In this document: positions 34,812 to 44,291 of the stretch, one piece after another
Layout of the letters: every line of letters begins with the position of its first letter
How positions within the stretch are numbered: the first letter of the stretch is position 1
The notes under the pieces: generated by a model
Seen by the model: the letters and a program-made list of their open reading frames with translations, nothing else
What the model was told of the DNA's origin: nothing
Database searches by the model: none
Position numbers and translations under genes: made by a program
Assembly: GCA_947649355.1 (NCBI GenBank)
Contig: CANSRG010000003.1
Span: 1 to 58,732, forward strand
Reading direction: 5' to 3'
DNA length: 58,732 bases
DNA from: an uncultured Mycoplasmatota bacterium
GTDB taxonomy: Bacteria; Bacillota_I; Bacilli_A; RF39; UBA660

Positions 34812-34829
34812 TATTATTCCTCCAAAATT

Positions 34830-35075
34830 TCATTTTACAAAACTTTTTATTTCTTGTAATTCAAATCTATATTTTTGATTTATATTTGGATACTTTTCAT
34901 GATCTACTTCACTTAAAAACATATCCATAGGTCTAATCCACAAACTTCCATCTCCATATAATCTTCTATATACTACATATTTTTCTTTTGTTTCTGAATG
35001 ATTAGCAATATCAACAACCAAATAATAATCTCCTTTAAAATGTTTATAAATACCATTAATTTTTACTTCTCTCAA
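34830..35075 (-). CDS. DUF1653 protein, copy 1 (TTG start)
   Basis: 81 residues from TTG 35075, chosen because GGAGGG lies 7 nt before it and the domain begins right after ([22 protein letters not shown]). A GTG seven codons earlier would place the ribosome site inside the gene. It carries the full DUF1653 motif ([22 protein letters not shown]). Tandem with copy 2; tail diverged. Function unknown. Confidence 0.75.
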   Translation of the reverse strand: MREVKINGIYKHFKGDYYLVVDIANHSETKEKYVVYRRLYGDGSLWIRPMDMFLSEVDHEKYPNINQKYRFELQEIKSFVK

Positions 35076-35185
35076 AATAAATCCCTCCAATTTCACGATA
35101 TTTTTGTACTTATATTATGTAATAAATATATTATATCACATATAAAGGAATTGCACTAATCTCGTATATTTATTATTTATGAAAA

Positions 35186-36502
35186 CTATGGTTCCAATCT
35201 ATTTGGACCACGGAATAAAAATTGTGTTTCTTTTAAGGAAGGTAAACCAAGCAGTAACATCGTCAATCGATCGATTCCAAGAGCAAAGCCACCATGAGGA
35301 GGACAACCATAACGGAAAAATTCCAAATAAAATTTTACATCTTCACTTAATCCTTTTTCTTGAGCATTTTTTTGAATTTCTTCATAACGATGTTCTCTTT
35401 GAGCTCCTGTAGTAATTTCCGTTCCTCTCCAAATTAAATCATATCCTTGTAAAACACCTTCCTCACCTCTCATATGATAAAAAGCTCTTTTATTAGCAGA
35501 GAATCCTGTAATAAAAATAAATTCATGACCAAACTCTTCCATTGCATAACGACTAGTAAGCGTTTCAGTCTCATTATTCATATCACCAATATCTTCAGAA
35601 GGAATTACATATCCATAACGATTATGAAGTTCTTGATATAAGTTTTCTAAAGAAATTCGCGGAAAAGGTTTACTAGGTACAATTACTTCTTGACCAAATA
35701 CTTCTTTAATTTTTTCTCCATACATTTCTTTCACTTTTGTAAGACCCGCGATAAGTAAATCTTCTTCAAAATCCATAACATCTTCATAAGAATCTATGTA
35801 ACTAAATTCTAAATCAAAAGAAGTAAACTCTGTCGCGTGACGATAAGTATTAGAATTTTCAGCTCGAAAAGCTGGAGCAACCTCAAACACTTTTGAAAGA
35901 CCACCAGCAATCGCCATTTGTTTATAAAATTGAGGAGACTGAGCAAGATAAGCGAAACGATCAAAGTATTTTACTTCAAAAACCTCACTACCAGATTCAG
36001 AAGCAGTTCCTAATAATTTTGGAGTATGAATCTCAGTAAAGTCTTGTTCTAATAAAAAATTTCTCATAGCACCGACAAAAGTAGATTCAATTTTTCGAAC
36101 AAGTAAATTCCTTTCACAACGAAAATCTAACCAACGAAAATCTAATCTAGTATCAAGATTTACTCCATCTAAATTATTGTAATCAAAAGGAAGTGTATCT
36201 GCATGTGAAGTAACTTGAATAGAATGAGGAATTAGTTCCATACCATTTAGTTTTACTGCCTCATTCTCTACTAATGTACCATGAACTAAAATAGTACTAT
36301 CAACAGAAACTTCACTCATAATTTCTAAAAGCTCTTGATTTTTTTCTTCGCTTTTTTCAATTGTCATTTGTAAAAAACCAGTAGAATCCCTTAAAATAAC
36401 AAACATAACCCATTTTTTATCCCGAATAGAATCAACAAAGCCACTAAAACAAATCTCTTTTCCTACCCATTGTTTTAAATCTTTTACATATACTTTTTTC
36501 AT
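35186..36502 (-). CDS. aspS: Archaeal/clostridial-type aspartyl-tRNA synthetase (AspS2)
   Basis: 438 residues, about 150 shorter than bacterial AspRS because it lacks the GAD insertion. It resembles the archaeal-type enzyme: an OB-fold anticodon domain (WVGKEICFSGFVDSIRD), class II motif 1 region RKIESTFVGAMRNFLLE, motif 2 VFEVAPAFRAENSNT.RH, and motif 3 GIDRLTMLLLGL ending in FRGPNRLEP. Such enzymes are often non-discriminating, charging both tRNA-Asp and tRNA-Asn with aspartate, used with GatCAB. No gatCAB genes are in this window. Behind a T-box with a GAC-looking specifier. Confidence 0.88.
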   Translation of the reverse strand: MKKVYVKDLKQWVGKEICFSGFVDSIRDKKWVMFVILRDSTGFLQMTIEKSEEKNQELLEIMSEVSVDSTILVHGTLVENEAVKLNGMELIPHSIQVTSHADTLPFDYNNLDGVNLDTRLDFRWLDFRCERNLLVRKIESTFVGAMRNFLLEQDFTEIHTPKLLGTASESGSEVFEVKYFDRFAYLAQSPQFYKQMAIAGGLSKVFEVAPAFRAENSNTYRHATEFTSFDLEFSYIDSYEDVMDFEEDLLIAGLTKVKEMYGEKIKEVFGQEVIVPSKPFPRISLENLYQELHNRYGYVIPSEDIGDMNNETETLTSRYAMEEFGHEFIFITGFSANKRAFYHMRGEEGVLQGYDLIWRGTEITTGAQREHRYEEIQKNAQEKGLSEDVKFYLEFFRYGCPPHGGFALGIDRLTMLLLGLPSLKETQFLFRGPNRLEP

Positions 36503-36511
36503 AAAAACCTC

Positions 36512-36720
36512 TTTCTAAATAAAAAAGACCCTAAAATATAAGGACGAATAACTTTATCCGCGGTACCACCTTATTTCATAGAATCTATGCTCTTTTTTCT
36601 TAACGCGAAATCCACGATTATCTAAAAACTGGTGTCTTCCTATCAAATAAAATCTTTGTTTTTCACCACATACAAAGTCTCTAAAAATTTATTTAAAAGT
36701 ACTCTTCCAATCAATAATAT
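36512..36720 (-). promoter_or_regulatory. T-box leader (aspartate-type) controlling aspS
   Basis: Minus strand leader with T-box core AAGGTGGTACCGCGG at about 36572-36558 and stem I segments AGAGACTTTGTATGTGG. The specifier region reads GATAGGAAGACACCAG, giving GAC (Asp) as the best-placed codon. A terminator stem (AGGGTCTTTTTTATTT side) precedes the ATG. No overlapping AAC (Asn) codon is seen. Confidence 0.85.
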
Positions 36721-36726
36721 ATTTTC

Positions 36727-36754
36727 ATTATAAACAATTTTAAGAATTTGTCAA
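36727..36754 (-). promoter_or_regulatory. Promoter of the aspS T-box transcript
   Basis: Minus strand TTGACA (36754-36749), 16-bp spacer, TATAAT (36732-36727). Both boxes are exact consensus. It overlaps the last codons of the gene ending at 36740. Confidence 0.8.
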
Positions 36755-38545
36755 ACGAGAAATTTCTTTTTGTTTCCCTTTAAGAATATCACAAACTTTT
36801 TCACAAGAAGAATAATTCAAAATAGAGCCATAAAAAATACTTTCTTCTATAGAAAAACCTAAAGACTTGTTTCTTAGTACTTTTGGTCTAGAAATCAATA
36901 CTCCATCAAAATCATAACAAAAGAAATCTTTCATAAAATAAGAATCTAAATCATCGAAAGATACTTCATCATGATGTTCTTCTAAATACAATGAAACATG
37001 ATTAGTAATATAAGAATCAAGAAAATTATTAGGAATCAAAAACTTTTTCTCATCTAAAAACTGCGAAGTAACTTTACCCTCTTCATCAAAAATTTGTAAA
37101 CCAAGTTGTAATCCTATCAAAATTCTTTTTGTAATAGAAACAAAATCTAGATAACTTAACATTTGATTTTTAGAAAAATATGGGAATAAACCATGTTCTA
37201 TCCAAATATCTAAACATAAAAAGAAATGTGGTTCAAAAATTCCATCATAAGAAGTTAATTGATATGTATCCGCGACTTCTTTTTGAAGAAGAATATCCTT
37301 TGTTTCTGAAAGTAGCAACATATCTAAATTTTCACCATGAAGCCCCATTGTTCCTAACAAACTATAATTTTCCTTTATTTTTAAAATCTTTTCTTCATTT
37401 AATAAACTTTCTAAATGAATAGTTAAAAAAGAATGGGATAATACTTTTAAATCATAAAGATTTGTAAAAAACTGAAAAGTTTCAAGAGAAGAACAAAATA
37501 AGAAAAGAAATGGCTTTGATAAAGAAAGATTTAACTTTTTAAAAATTTTTAACCTTTCTTCAAAAGAAACAACATCAAAAGTTTGATTAAGAAGGTATTT
37601 AAAATCTTCATTACTAATAAACATTTGATATTTATGACATAGTTGCTGAAATAATATTTTTTGTTCTTGATAATATAGAGAAAGATTTTGGTCTAAATGC
37701 TCTACAATTTTTTCGTTGTGTTCTAAAAATACAGTTTCCATAGTTTCTAAAATAGAAATTGGAAAATGTTGTATTTCTTCTTCCGTTATTTCTAAATAAA
37801 GAGAAGAATTTATATTTTCTAAAATATCTAACCTTTTTTGACAAAGATTTTTTAAAGTATTCCATGCTCTTAAAGAATTCTTTTGTTCTCTTTGTAATTT
37901 TTTAGTATAGTCTAATATCAAATTATAAGATTGCTCCCAAAAATCTCTGTATTCTACATGTAACTCCTTATGAGAAGAAAAAGCATTATGTTTATACAAA
38001 AAAAACAATTTTATATAATAAACTAAATAAGAAAACGTTTTTTTGATTACTTTATTACTCTCATTATAAAAATTTAAAACAAAAAACAAATCATCATAAG
38101 ATACTTTTCTTTTTAAAAAATCCAAACATTTTACTTTATCCCCTAAAAGTCTTTCTATTTTTTCTAATTTTTCTTTATTTTTCATTTGCCGAAATAAAGA
38201 AGCCTGAGTTAATTCAGTATATTCAACTAGCATATTTACTTCATAATCTTCTAATAAAAATAATTGTTCTAAAATCTTTACAAGTAACATTTCATCTTTA
38301 GATGTATGAAAGAAATTTGTCTTTTCAAACTGCCTAATAACTTGATTATTTTCTTCAAATGATTTTTCACTTTTCGCATTATAAACAAGAGCAAAAAAAG
38401 ATAAAGACATTAAAACTTTTGAACTTTTTTGAAAAAAATCACAACCATCTTCTAAAAAATCTTCATAAACTTCCAACTCTTCGTTATACAAAAATGAGTT
38501 ATCTTTTTCCAAAAAACTTCTTAATCTTTTCTTAAGAGTTTCCAT
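36740..38545 (-). CDS. Uncharacterised all-helical protein (601 aa)
   Basis: 601 residues, Leu/Lys/Glu/Phe-rich, with no signal peptide and no clear motif; predicted to be almost all helical. No family recognised. It starts ATG 38545, using a G-rich ribosome site (GGGAGGGGGGGG) that is part of the end of the preceding gene, and overlaps that gene by 14 nt. Loss of one G from the tract would fuse the two reading frames. Transcribed from the consensus promoter at 39545. Confidence 0.6.
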   Translation of the reverse strand: METLKKRLRSFLEKDNSFLYNEELEVYEDFLEDGCDFFQKSSKVLMSLSFFALVYNAKSEKSFEENNQVIRQFEKTNFFHTSKDEMLLVKILEQLFLLEDYEVNMLVEYTELTQASLFRQMKNKEKLEKIERLLGDKVKCLDFLKRKVSYDDLFFVLNFYNESNKVIKKTFSYLVYYIKLFFLYKHNAFSSHKELHVEYRDFWEQSYNLILDYTKKLQREQKNSLRAWNTLKNLCQKRLDILENINSSLYLEITEEEIQHFPISILETMETVFLEHNEKIVEHLDQNLSLYYQEQKILFQQLCHKYQMFISNEDFKYLLNQTFDVVSFEERLKIFKKLNLSLSKPFLFLFCSSLETFQFFTNLYDLKVLSHSFLTIHLESLLNEEKILKIKENYSLLGTMGLHGENLDMLLLSETKDILLQKEVADTYQLTSYDGIFEPHFFLCLDIWIEHGLFPYFSKNQMLSYLDFVSITKRILIGLQLGLQIFDEEGKVTSQFLDEKKFLIPNNFLDSYITNHVSLYLEEHHDEVSFDDLDSYFMKDFFCYDFDGVLISRPKVLRNKSLGFSIEESIFYGSILNYSSCEKVCDILKGKQKEISRLTNS

Positions 38546-39518
38546 ATTTACCCCCCCCCTCCCATTTTGCTTTCAATTCTAACGCAATTTCTTCATTTTC
38601 ACGAAGATAATTTTCATCATTTAGTTTTTCTTTTATAGATGAATAAGCATTATGAAATTGATTACAACGGGTTTCTAATTGTTCTAAATAATAAGAATCA
38701 CGATTTACTTTTTTCAAAAACATACTAAGTATTACATATACATCTCTTTCAAGTCTTTGAAAAACTATTCTCGTTTTAAATTCTTTCACTTCTAATAATC
38801 CTTTTAATTTATTATTACTCGTAAAAACTTTTAAATTTTTAAAAGTTCCTTTTTTAATAGAATCTAATAGTTCTAAAAAAGATTTATAATATTCTTGTTC
38901 TAACCTTTTCTCATCTTGTAAAGCATAATAATTACCAGAAGTAGATTGTAAAAATAATAAAGTATTTTCTTTTTCCATTTCTTCTTGTAAAGCCTCTGTA
39001 AAATCTGTTTTATCACGGTAAAGAATAAAATAATTCAAAAGTTCTTTCTTTTCTTTTATTTCTTCTAAAAATTCTCTTTTTTCTTCCAAAGATAAATTTT
39101 CTTCAACCATAAAATTTTCTATTTCTACAATTTCTTTTAAAATTTTGGCACTTAACTGATTCATAAGAAACGAAAAATTAGGATGATTTCTTTTTGGTAA
39201 ATAATGAGGTAATTCTAGAGTAGAAGGACAACTTTTAAGTAAATTTTCATAAAAAGAAATATCATACTCTTCACTTATCTCATCTAAGGGCAATACATCT
39301 TCTTCTAAATTACTTTCTTTTAAAGGTTCAAAAACTTCTATAATTTCTTGACTCTTTTCATAATCTTTCAATTTTCTTCGATAGATTTCTCTATTATGCT
39401 GTTCAATTTTTCGAATAAAATCACGCATTTCACTTTCATTTAAAAAATAACAATTATCACTAAAATAAGTTTCTGAAATAAATCCTTTATTAGAAAAATC
39501 AAAAACTTTTTTCTCCAT
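38532..39518 (-). CDS. Uncharacterised charged protein (328 aa) ending in a G9 tract
   Basis: 328 residues from ATG 39518 (AAGGGGAG just upstream; a TTG six codons earlier is in the ribosome site). Glu/Lys/Leu-rich, helical, with a short folded-looking start (FDFSNKGFISETYFSDNCYF). No known domain. Its last codons (KWEGGGKYGNS) are written by a run of nine G. The partner gene overlaps this end. It lies behind an excellent promoter. Function unknown; the two products probably act together. Confidence 0.6.
   Translation of the reverse strand: MEKKVFDFSNKGFISETYFSDNCYFLNESEMRDFIRKIEQHNREIYRRKLKDYEKSQEIIEVFEPLKESNLEEDVLPLDEISEEYDISFYENLLKSCPSTLELPHYLPKRNHPNFSFLMNQLSAKILKEIVEIENFMVEENLSLEEKREFLEEIKEKKELLNYFILYRDKTDFTEALQEEMEKENTLLFLQSTSGNYYALQDEKRLEQEYYKSFLELLDSIKKGTFKNLKVFTSNNKLKGLLEVKEFKTRIVFQRLERDVYVILSMFLKKVNRDSYYLEQLETRCNQFHNAYSSIKEKLNDENYLRENEEIALELKAKWEGGGKYGNS
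38551..38559 (-). repeat. G9 homopolymer at the junction of two overlapping genes
   Basis: Nine consecutive G on the minus strand inside the last codons of the 328-aa gene and the ribosome site of the 601-aa gene. In this AT-rich sequence such a run is rare; the only longer one is the G10 in the BspA-like promoter. Eight G instead of nine would join the frames (E-G-G-V-N-M-E-T-L). Confidence 0.75.
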
Positions 39519-39544
39519 ACAAAAACTCCCCTTCAATGGGAGCT

Positions 39545-39573
39545 ATTATATAACAAGAATTAAAATGTGTCAA
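39545..39573 (-). promoter_or_regulatory. Consensus promoter of the two-gene unit 39518-36740
   Basis: Minus strand TTGACA (39573-39568), 17-bp spacer, TATAAT (39550-39545). Perfect sigma-A boxes and spacing, overlapping the end of the GH31 gene. Confidence 0.8.
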
Positions 39574-41957
39574 ATCTCAGAAACATATTCCATAAGTCTC
39601 ATAAACATACTAATAAATTTTGAATCCAATCCTTTACTTTTTAATTTTTTTATTTCAATTCTTTTTTTCTTAATATCCATTTCGCTAAAAATAATAGCAG
39701 CAAGCATTTCTTTTAAAGCAGTTTTAATTTTTAAATCACTAATAATAGAATCAATATCTTCATGAATTAAACGAATAGCATCAATTTCAATATCTCTACC
39801 CTTACAATTGATAGACAATTGACTAGTAGTTTTTACATTTTTAACAGAAACAATAAAATCCGTATCTTCTACATAACTGGTAAACTCATAAATTTCTTTA
39901 TCTAAATATACAATAACTTCATCTGCTTTTCTAGTATTTCGAAAACGAATTTTATAATCTCTTGTATCAGGAATAATTCCACTTTTTCCTTCAAGAGGTC
40001 TTATAATTACAGTAAAATTATTTTGAAGATAATTATAATCAATAGCAGTAGTAATAAAATAACCTTTTTCATAAAGTCTTGTACTACCATCGTCTTCATA
40101 TAAATAATAAATATTACTTTTTCCAGGAAAAATATGAATTTCCATACTATCTGGTGGTGAAGTATCATTTTTATTTTCTTTTAAATCAGCGAGTGGAATA
40201 ATAGAACCAGATTTTGCAAAAACAGGATAATCTTCATCTTTATAAAAAGTAACATAACGTTTATCCCCTAAAAACTTTTTTCCTGTTTGAAAATCATACC
40301 AAGTACCAGTTGGTAAGTAAACACGATGCACAGTTCGGTTCATTAAAACATCTTTTGAAGAAGTAATTGGCGCGACTAAAAGTTCAGAACCAAATAAATA
40401 TTCATTTTTATGATCTGGTTCATCATATATAAGTGGATTATTATAATAAAGTGGTTGAATAAGAGGAAGTCCTACTTTATGATATTTATAACCCTCTGTA
40501 TACAAATAAGGAATAAAACGATGACGAAGATTCATATAATCTTTTACAATTTTTAGTGTTTTCACATCCCACTTCCAAGGTTCACGTTTATAATATTTTC
40601 CTCCCTTAGAAGCTAACCGAAAAATAGGACTAAAACATCCAAATTGAACATATCTTAAATAAAGTTCATTTTCTTCCATTCCCCCAAGATATCCACCAAT
40701 ATCATGACTCCACCAACAAAGTCCTTTATTTGCTCCCATTGAATTAAAATAAGGAAGTACTTTTAAAGTATCCCAAGAAACTAGGGTTTGCCCACTATAC
40801 ATTGCAGGATAACGATGAGCCGCAACAAGACCATTAGGAGCTAAAACAAATCCCCTTTTTTCATCATTTTTTTTATAATTTTCAAATTGATACCGAGTCA
40901 TCGCTCGAATAGATGAATAATCCATACCAAAAGTATCTAACCAAAAAAAGTCGACTCCTTTTTGTTCTAAAGGATAAAGTAATTGATGAAAATAACTATT
41001 GATAATAAACTTATCAAAAACATTAAAAGGAATCGTACTCTTATCCATAAGTCCAAGCGTCTTCGCGATGACATCATAAGCATCTTCATGAGGCATAATT
41101 CCTTCCCTTGGATTGATTGATAAACCAAGTTTTACTCCTCTTTCATGCAAATAGTTTACAAAATGTCCAGGATCAGAAAATAAGTTGCGATTAAATGTAT
41201 AACCAGTTTTATATTTTGTTAAATCTCTACCATCTTTTAAATGCCAAAATTCATCTAAAAGCAAGACAGAAACGGGAATTTCATGACGATTAAAATTTTG
41301 AAGTAAAGAAGAAATATCTTGAAAATTATAAATTTCACTTTTATTCCACCAAACTCCTAATGCATATCGAGGAATTAGGGCAGGATAACCAGTAAGTAAA
41401 AAATAATCTTTTAAGCAAAGTCCAAAATCTCTACGATACATAAATACATAAGTATCCACCCTTGGTGTGGAATTTGTTATCAAAAAACCATCTTGATTTA
41501 AAATCATAGAAGGACTATCATCAATAGAAACAAAACCATCTACAGAATATAATCCCTTTTGATAATCAGGTTTTGTTAAAGATATTCCTTGCCCAGAAGT
41601 ACGAAAATTACGAACTTCTTTATTTTTCATAAACCAAGTTTTATCAGTATTTAATAAATAAATTTCAATATTTAAAGATTCAAAAGGTTTTTCTTTTTGA
41701 TATTTAAGTAAAAAATAATCTGTAGTAATTTCTAAATATCGGTCATCTTGAACAACTTTAAATTTAGGCACAGGAAAATCTCGATTGATTACTTGTTCCG
41801 TAAGATCATCAAAAAAAATTCCCTCTTTATTATATTCTAGACGTACTAATCGTTCTGTTAAAACAGTAATACGATAAGTTTGACCTTGAAAAATAGCTTC
41901 TGGTTTACTTTTGGCTTTTGTATAATCTACTTGAAAATGTAAATCCATCCCATTCAT
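39570..41957 (-). CDS. GH31 family alpha-glucosidase
   Basis: 795 residues, cytoplasmic (no signal peptide). The GH31 catalytic barrel is clear: SINPREGIMPHEDAY, FFWLDTFGMDYSS with the nucleophile Asp, and the WWSHDIGGYLGG site with the acid/base Asp (SHDIGG), then FSPIFRLASKG and KWDVKTLKIV. The N-terminal beta-sandwich and C-terminal domains are present. It hydrolyses alpha-linked sugars, probably maltose or isomaltose-type oligosaccharides taken up from the gut; the exact linkage cannot be read from sequence. No transporter gene adjoins. Confidence 0.9.
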   Translation of the reverse strand: MNGMDLHFQVDYTKAKSKPEAIFQGQTYRITVLTERLVRLEYNKEGIFFDDLTEQVINRDFPVPKFKVVQDDRYLEITTDYFLLKYQKEKPFESLNIEIYLLNTDKTWFMKNKEVRNFRTSGQGISLTKPDYQKGLYSVDGFVSIDDSPSMILNQDGFLITNSTPRVDTYVFMYRRDFGLCLKDYFLLTGYPALIPRYALGVWWNKSEIYNFQDISSLLQNFNRHEIPVSVLLLDEFWHLKDGRDLTKYKTGYTFNRNLFSDPGHFVNYLHERGVKLGLSINPREGIMPHEDAYDVIAKTLGLMDKSTIPFNVFDKFIINSYFHQLLYPLEQKGVDFFWLDTFGMDYSSIRAMTRYQFENYKKNDEKRGFVLAPNGLVAAHRYPAMYSGQTLVSWDTLKVLPYFNSMGANKGLCWWSHDIGGYLGGMEENELYLRYVQFGCFSPIFRLASKGGKYYKREPWKWDVKTLKIVKDYMNLRHRFIPYLYTEGYKYHKVGLPLIQPLYYNNPLIYDEPDHKNEYLFGSELLVAPITSSKDVLMNRTVHRVYLPTGTWYDFQTGKKFLGDKRYVTFYKDEDYPVFAKSGSIIPLADLKENKNDTSPPDSMEIHIFPGKSNIYYLYEDDGSTRLYEKGYFITTAIDYNYLQNNFTVIIRPLEGKSGIIPDTRDYKIRFRNTRKADEVIVYLDKEIYEFTSYVEDTDFIVSVKNVKTTSQLSINCKGRDIEIDAIRLIHEDIDSIISDLKIKTALKEMLAAIIFSEMDIKKKRIEIKKLKSKGLDSKFISMFMRLMEYVSEI

Positions 41958-42023
41958 ACCATCAACCCTCTTACTTTTCTATCAAAATTATATCATACAA
42001 AAACTTTTTTTCACAAAAAAATT

Positions 42024-42884
42024 TTATCTTAACAACAACATACTAAATAAAATTCCAAAGAAAACACAAGAAGAAAGAATAAAAAAGATTTGCAAATATC
42101 CATTTTTATTTTTTCTTTCTAATATTATTTTATCTTCTAAAGAAAAAAAGGATATCCATTCTTGCAAAATAGAAAAATACTTTGTTTCATCTAAAATATG
42201 TTCTTTTAAAAACTCTGGCATTTTCTTTTCCAAATCTTTATAAGTAGAAAAAGAAACATAAGGTAAAGAATATTTCTCACAAAAGAAAGCTAATTTTTCT
42301 AAATCTTTCTCTTTTAAATAATTATCTCGATATTTTTTAATTAAATCTCCACCTGTATGCATTTTGTATACTTCACACATATAAAACACATCATTTTGAA
42401 AAATCATTTTTTCTTTATAACCTCTAAGTTCTTTTGGAATTTGATTCATAAATTTTTGAGCAAAGGAAAAATTTGGTTCATATTGATTGATATAAGTGAT
42501 GGAATACTTTTGACAAAAAGCTCTAGTAAAATATTCAATCAATCCATAAGAAAAAAAAGGAACAAATTCTATCTCTTCTTCTCTTAATTCTTTTTTAGGA
42601 TATGGATGAATAAAAAAGGCATGAAGATAAAAAGGAATATATTGTTTTAAAATATCACTTATTTCTTCCTCACTTTTCCCTAAATAACTAGGAGAAATTA
42701 AAATCATTGAATCTTTAATAGTAATAAAAGAAGACATAGAAGAAACACGGACAACTTCTTCTTTTTGAAATAGTTTAAAAAATAATAAATCATCTTCTTG
42801 GCCTAAAAAATCTTTATATTCCATATACATAAGTTTCAAGATTTCTTTTACATATTGATTTAAAGTAATTTCTAACTGATTCAT
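42024..42884 (-). CDS. Tail-anchored membrane protein, unknown
   Basis: 286 residues. Long cytoplasmic part without recognised motif (helical, Phe/Tyr-rich; SYGLIEYFTRAFCQKYS) and one C-terminal membrane helix (about 265-284: IFFILSSCVFFGILFSMLLL). This makes it a tail-anchored protein. No signal peptide. It stands alone between GH31 and the divergent radical SAM gene. I cannot suggest a specific role. Confidence 0.6.
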   Translation of the reverse strand: MNQLEITLNQYVKEILKLMYMEYKDFLGQEDDLLFFKLFQKEEVVRVSSMSSFITIKDSMILISPSYLGKSEEEISDILKQYIPFYLHAFFIHPYPKKELREEEIEFVPFFSYGLIEYFTRAFCQKYSITYINQYEPNFSFAQKFMNQIPKELRGYKEKMIFQNDVFYMCEVYKMHTGGDLIKKYRDNYLKEKDLEKLAFFCEKYSLPYVSFSTYKDLEKKMPEFLKEHILDETKYFSILQEWISFFSLEDKIILERKNKNGYLQIFFILSSCVFFGILFSMLLLR

Positions 42885-42927
42885 AAGTTCACCCTTCTAG
42901 CATATTGTATCATTTTTTTTCTACCCA

Positions 42928-42936
42928 TGCTATAAT
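42928..42936 (+). promoter_or_regulatory. Extended -10 promoter of the radical SAM gene
   Basis: TGCTATAAT: TG one base upstream of a perfect TATAAT. The transcript should start about 15 nt before the ATG at 42957, a very short leader. Confidence 0.55.
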
Positions 42937-42956
42937 AACAAAACATGAGGTGTAAA

Positions 42957-43886
42957 ATGAATGAATTTCCGTATACATTAGATAATAAAAGATATCACAC
43001 ATTAAATTATTTTTACAAAACGAAATTTAATAAAAAAGTATTTAAAGTAAGTTTAAATGCCGGTTTTTCATGTCCAAATTACAAAAACGGACATGGGTGC
43101 ATTTTTTGTTCTCATCAAAGTGGTGACTTTGCAGGAAATAAAGAGGATGATTTAACCACACAATTTCATAAAATTAAAACAATCATGGAACAAAAATGGC
43201 CAGATAGTTATTACATTGGCTATTTTCAAGTTGCTTCAAATACTTATGCACCAAAAGAAATATTAAAAGAAAAATATGAAACAATATTAAATATTAAAAA
43301 TGTGATTGGTTTATCGATTGCTACAAGAAGTGACACGATAGAAGAAGATGTTTATGATTATTTAGAAGAACTAAATAAAAAGACTTTTTTAACAATCGAG
43401 TTAGGATTACAATCTATTCATGAATCCACATTAAAAAGAATCAATCGTGGTCATACTTTACAAAATTTTGAAACATGTGTAAAAGAACTTCAAAAAAGAA
43501 AAATTAACGTTGTTGTACACATAATAAATGGACTACCTTATGAAACAAAAGAAATGATGTTAGAAACTGTAAAATATTTAAATAATTTAAATATCAATGG
43601 AATAAAAATTCATATGCTTTCAATTTTAAAAGATACTCCTTTAGAAATAATGTATCAAAAAGAAAAATTTAAAATTTTAAAAGAAGAAGAATACATTGAT
43701 ATTGTTTGTGAACAACTCTCTCTTTTAAATCCAAATATTGTGATTCATAGAATTACTGGTGACCCCAAAAAGGAAGATTTAATAGAACCATCTTGGTTAT
43801 TAAAAAAATTTCAAGTTTTAAATAATATTGATAAAGAAATGCAAAAAAGAAACTACTATCAAGGATGCAAAATAAAAAAAGTATGA
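42957..43886 (+). CDS. YhcC/YtqA-type (TIGR01212) radical SAM protein
   Basis: 309 residues from ATG 42957, with GAGGTG 4 nt before it; an ATG four codons earlier lies in the ribosome site. The radical SAM cluster is in GFSCPNYKNGHGCIFC: Cys-x8-Cys-x2-Cys, the wider spacing typical of the TIGR01212/YhcC group. The downstream HQSGDFAG and the repeated IELGLQS.HE, INRGHTLQNFE are family marks, shared with Elp3-like proteins. It binds a 4Fe-4S cluster and S-adenosylmethionine; physiological substrate, perhaps tRNA, is unknown. Confidence 0.88.
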   Translation: MNEFPYTLDNKRYHTLNYFYKTKFNKKVFKVSLNAGFSCPNYKNGHGCIFCSHQSGDFAGNKEDDLTTQFHKIKTIMEQKWPDSYYIGYFQVASNTYAPKEILKEKYETILNIKNVIGLSIATRSDTIEEDVYDYLEELNKKTFLTIELGLQSIHESTLKRINRGHTLQNFETCVKELQKRKINVVVHIINGLPYETKEMMLETVKYLNNLNINGIKIHMLSILKDTPLEIMYQKEKFKILKEEEYIDIVCEQLSLLNPNIVIHRITGDPKKEDLIEPSWLLKKFQVLNNIDKEMQKRNYYQGCKIKKV

Positions 43887-43901
43887 TAAAAACTCATACA
43901 A

Positions 43902-44237
43902 TTATTCATTTAAAGTACTTATTTTAGTAATAGGAAATCCCTTAATAATAGTTGCTACCGCGGTTTCTTCATCCGTTACAGAAGCTAAATAATTTTGATA
44001 TTTTTTCTTAAAAATTTCAATAGCCTCTTCTAAATTAGAGCTTCTTAAATAATCACAAAAATTCTTAGTACATAATTCACTTACATTTTCTAAACGATGC
44101 TCCCTAATATAAGAAATTAAATCATTACTATTTAACTCATAAGACATGTTTTTAGATTCTAGCCCATAAGTAGGTTCAATAGAAAGGATTAAAAGGGAAA
44201 CCAAAATAAGACCTAATCCTAAAATATATTTTTTCAT
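43902..44237 (-). CDS. Small exported protein
   Basis: 111 residues from ATG 44237 (AGGTGG 5 nt before). A signal peptide (1 to about 24, ending TYG/LES) is followed by a small helical domain with two cysteines in LCTKNFCDYLR that could form a disulfide. Ends ITKISTLNE. No family recognised. Convergent with the radical SAM gene and downstream of hisS in the same direction. Probably secreted or membrane-tethered. Confidence 0.55.
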   Translation of the reverse strand: MKKYILGLGLILVSLLILSIEPTYGLESKNMSYELNSNDLISYIREHRLENVSELCTKNFCDYLRSSNLEEAIEIFKKKYQNYLASVTDEETAVATIIKGFPITKISTLNE

Positions 44238-44291
44238 ATTAACCACCTAAACCTAGTATGGTAATTTTTAACATAAAAAAAATGGCATTTT

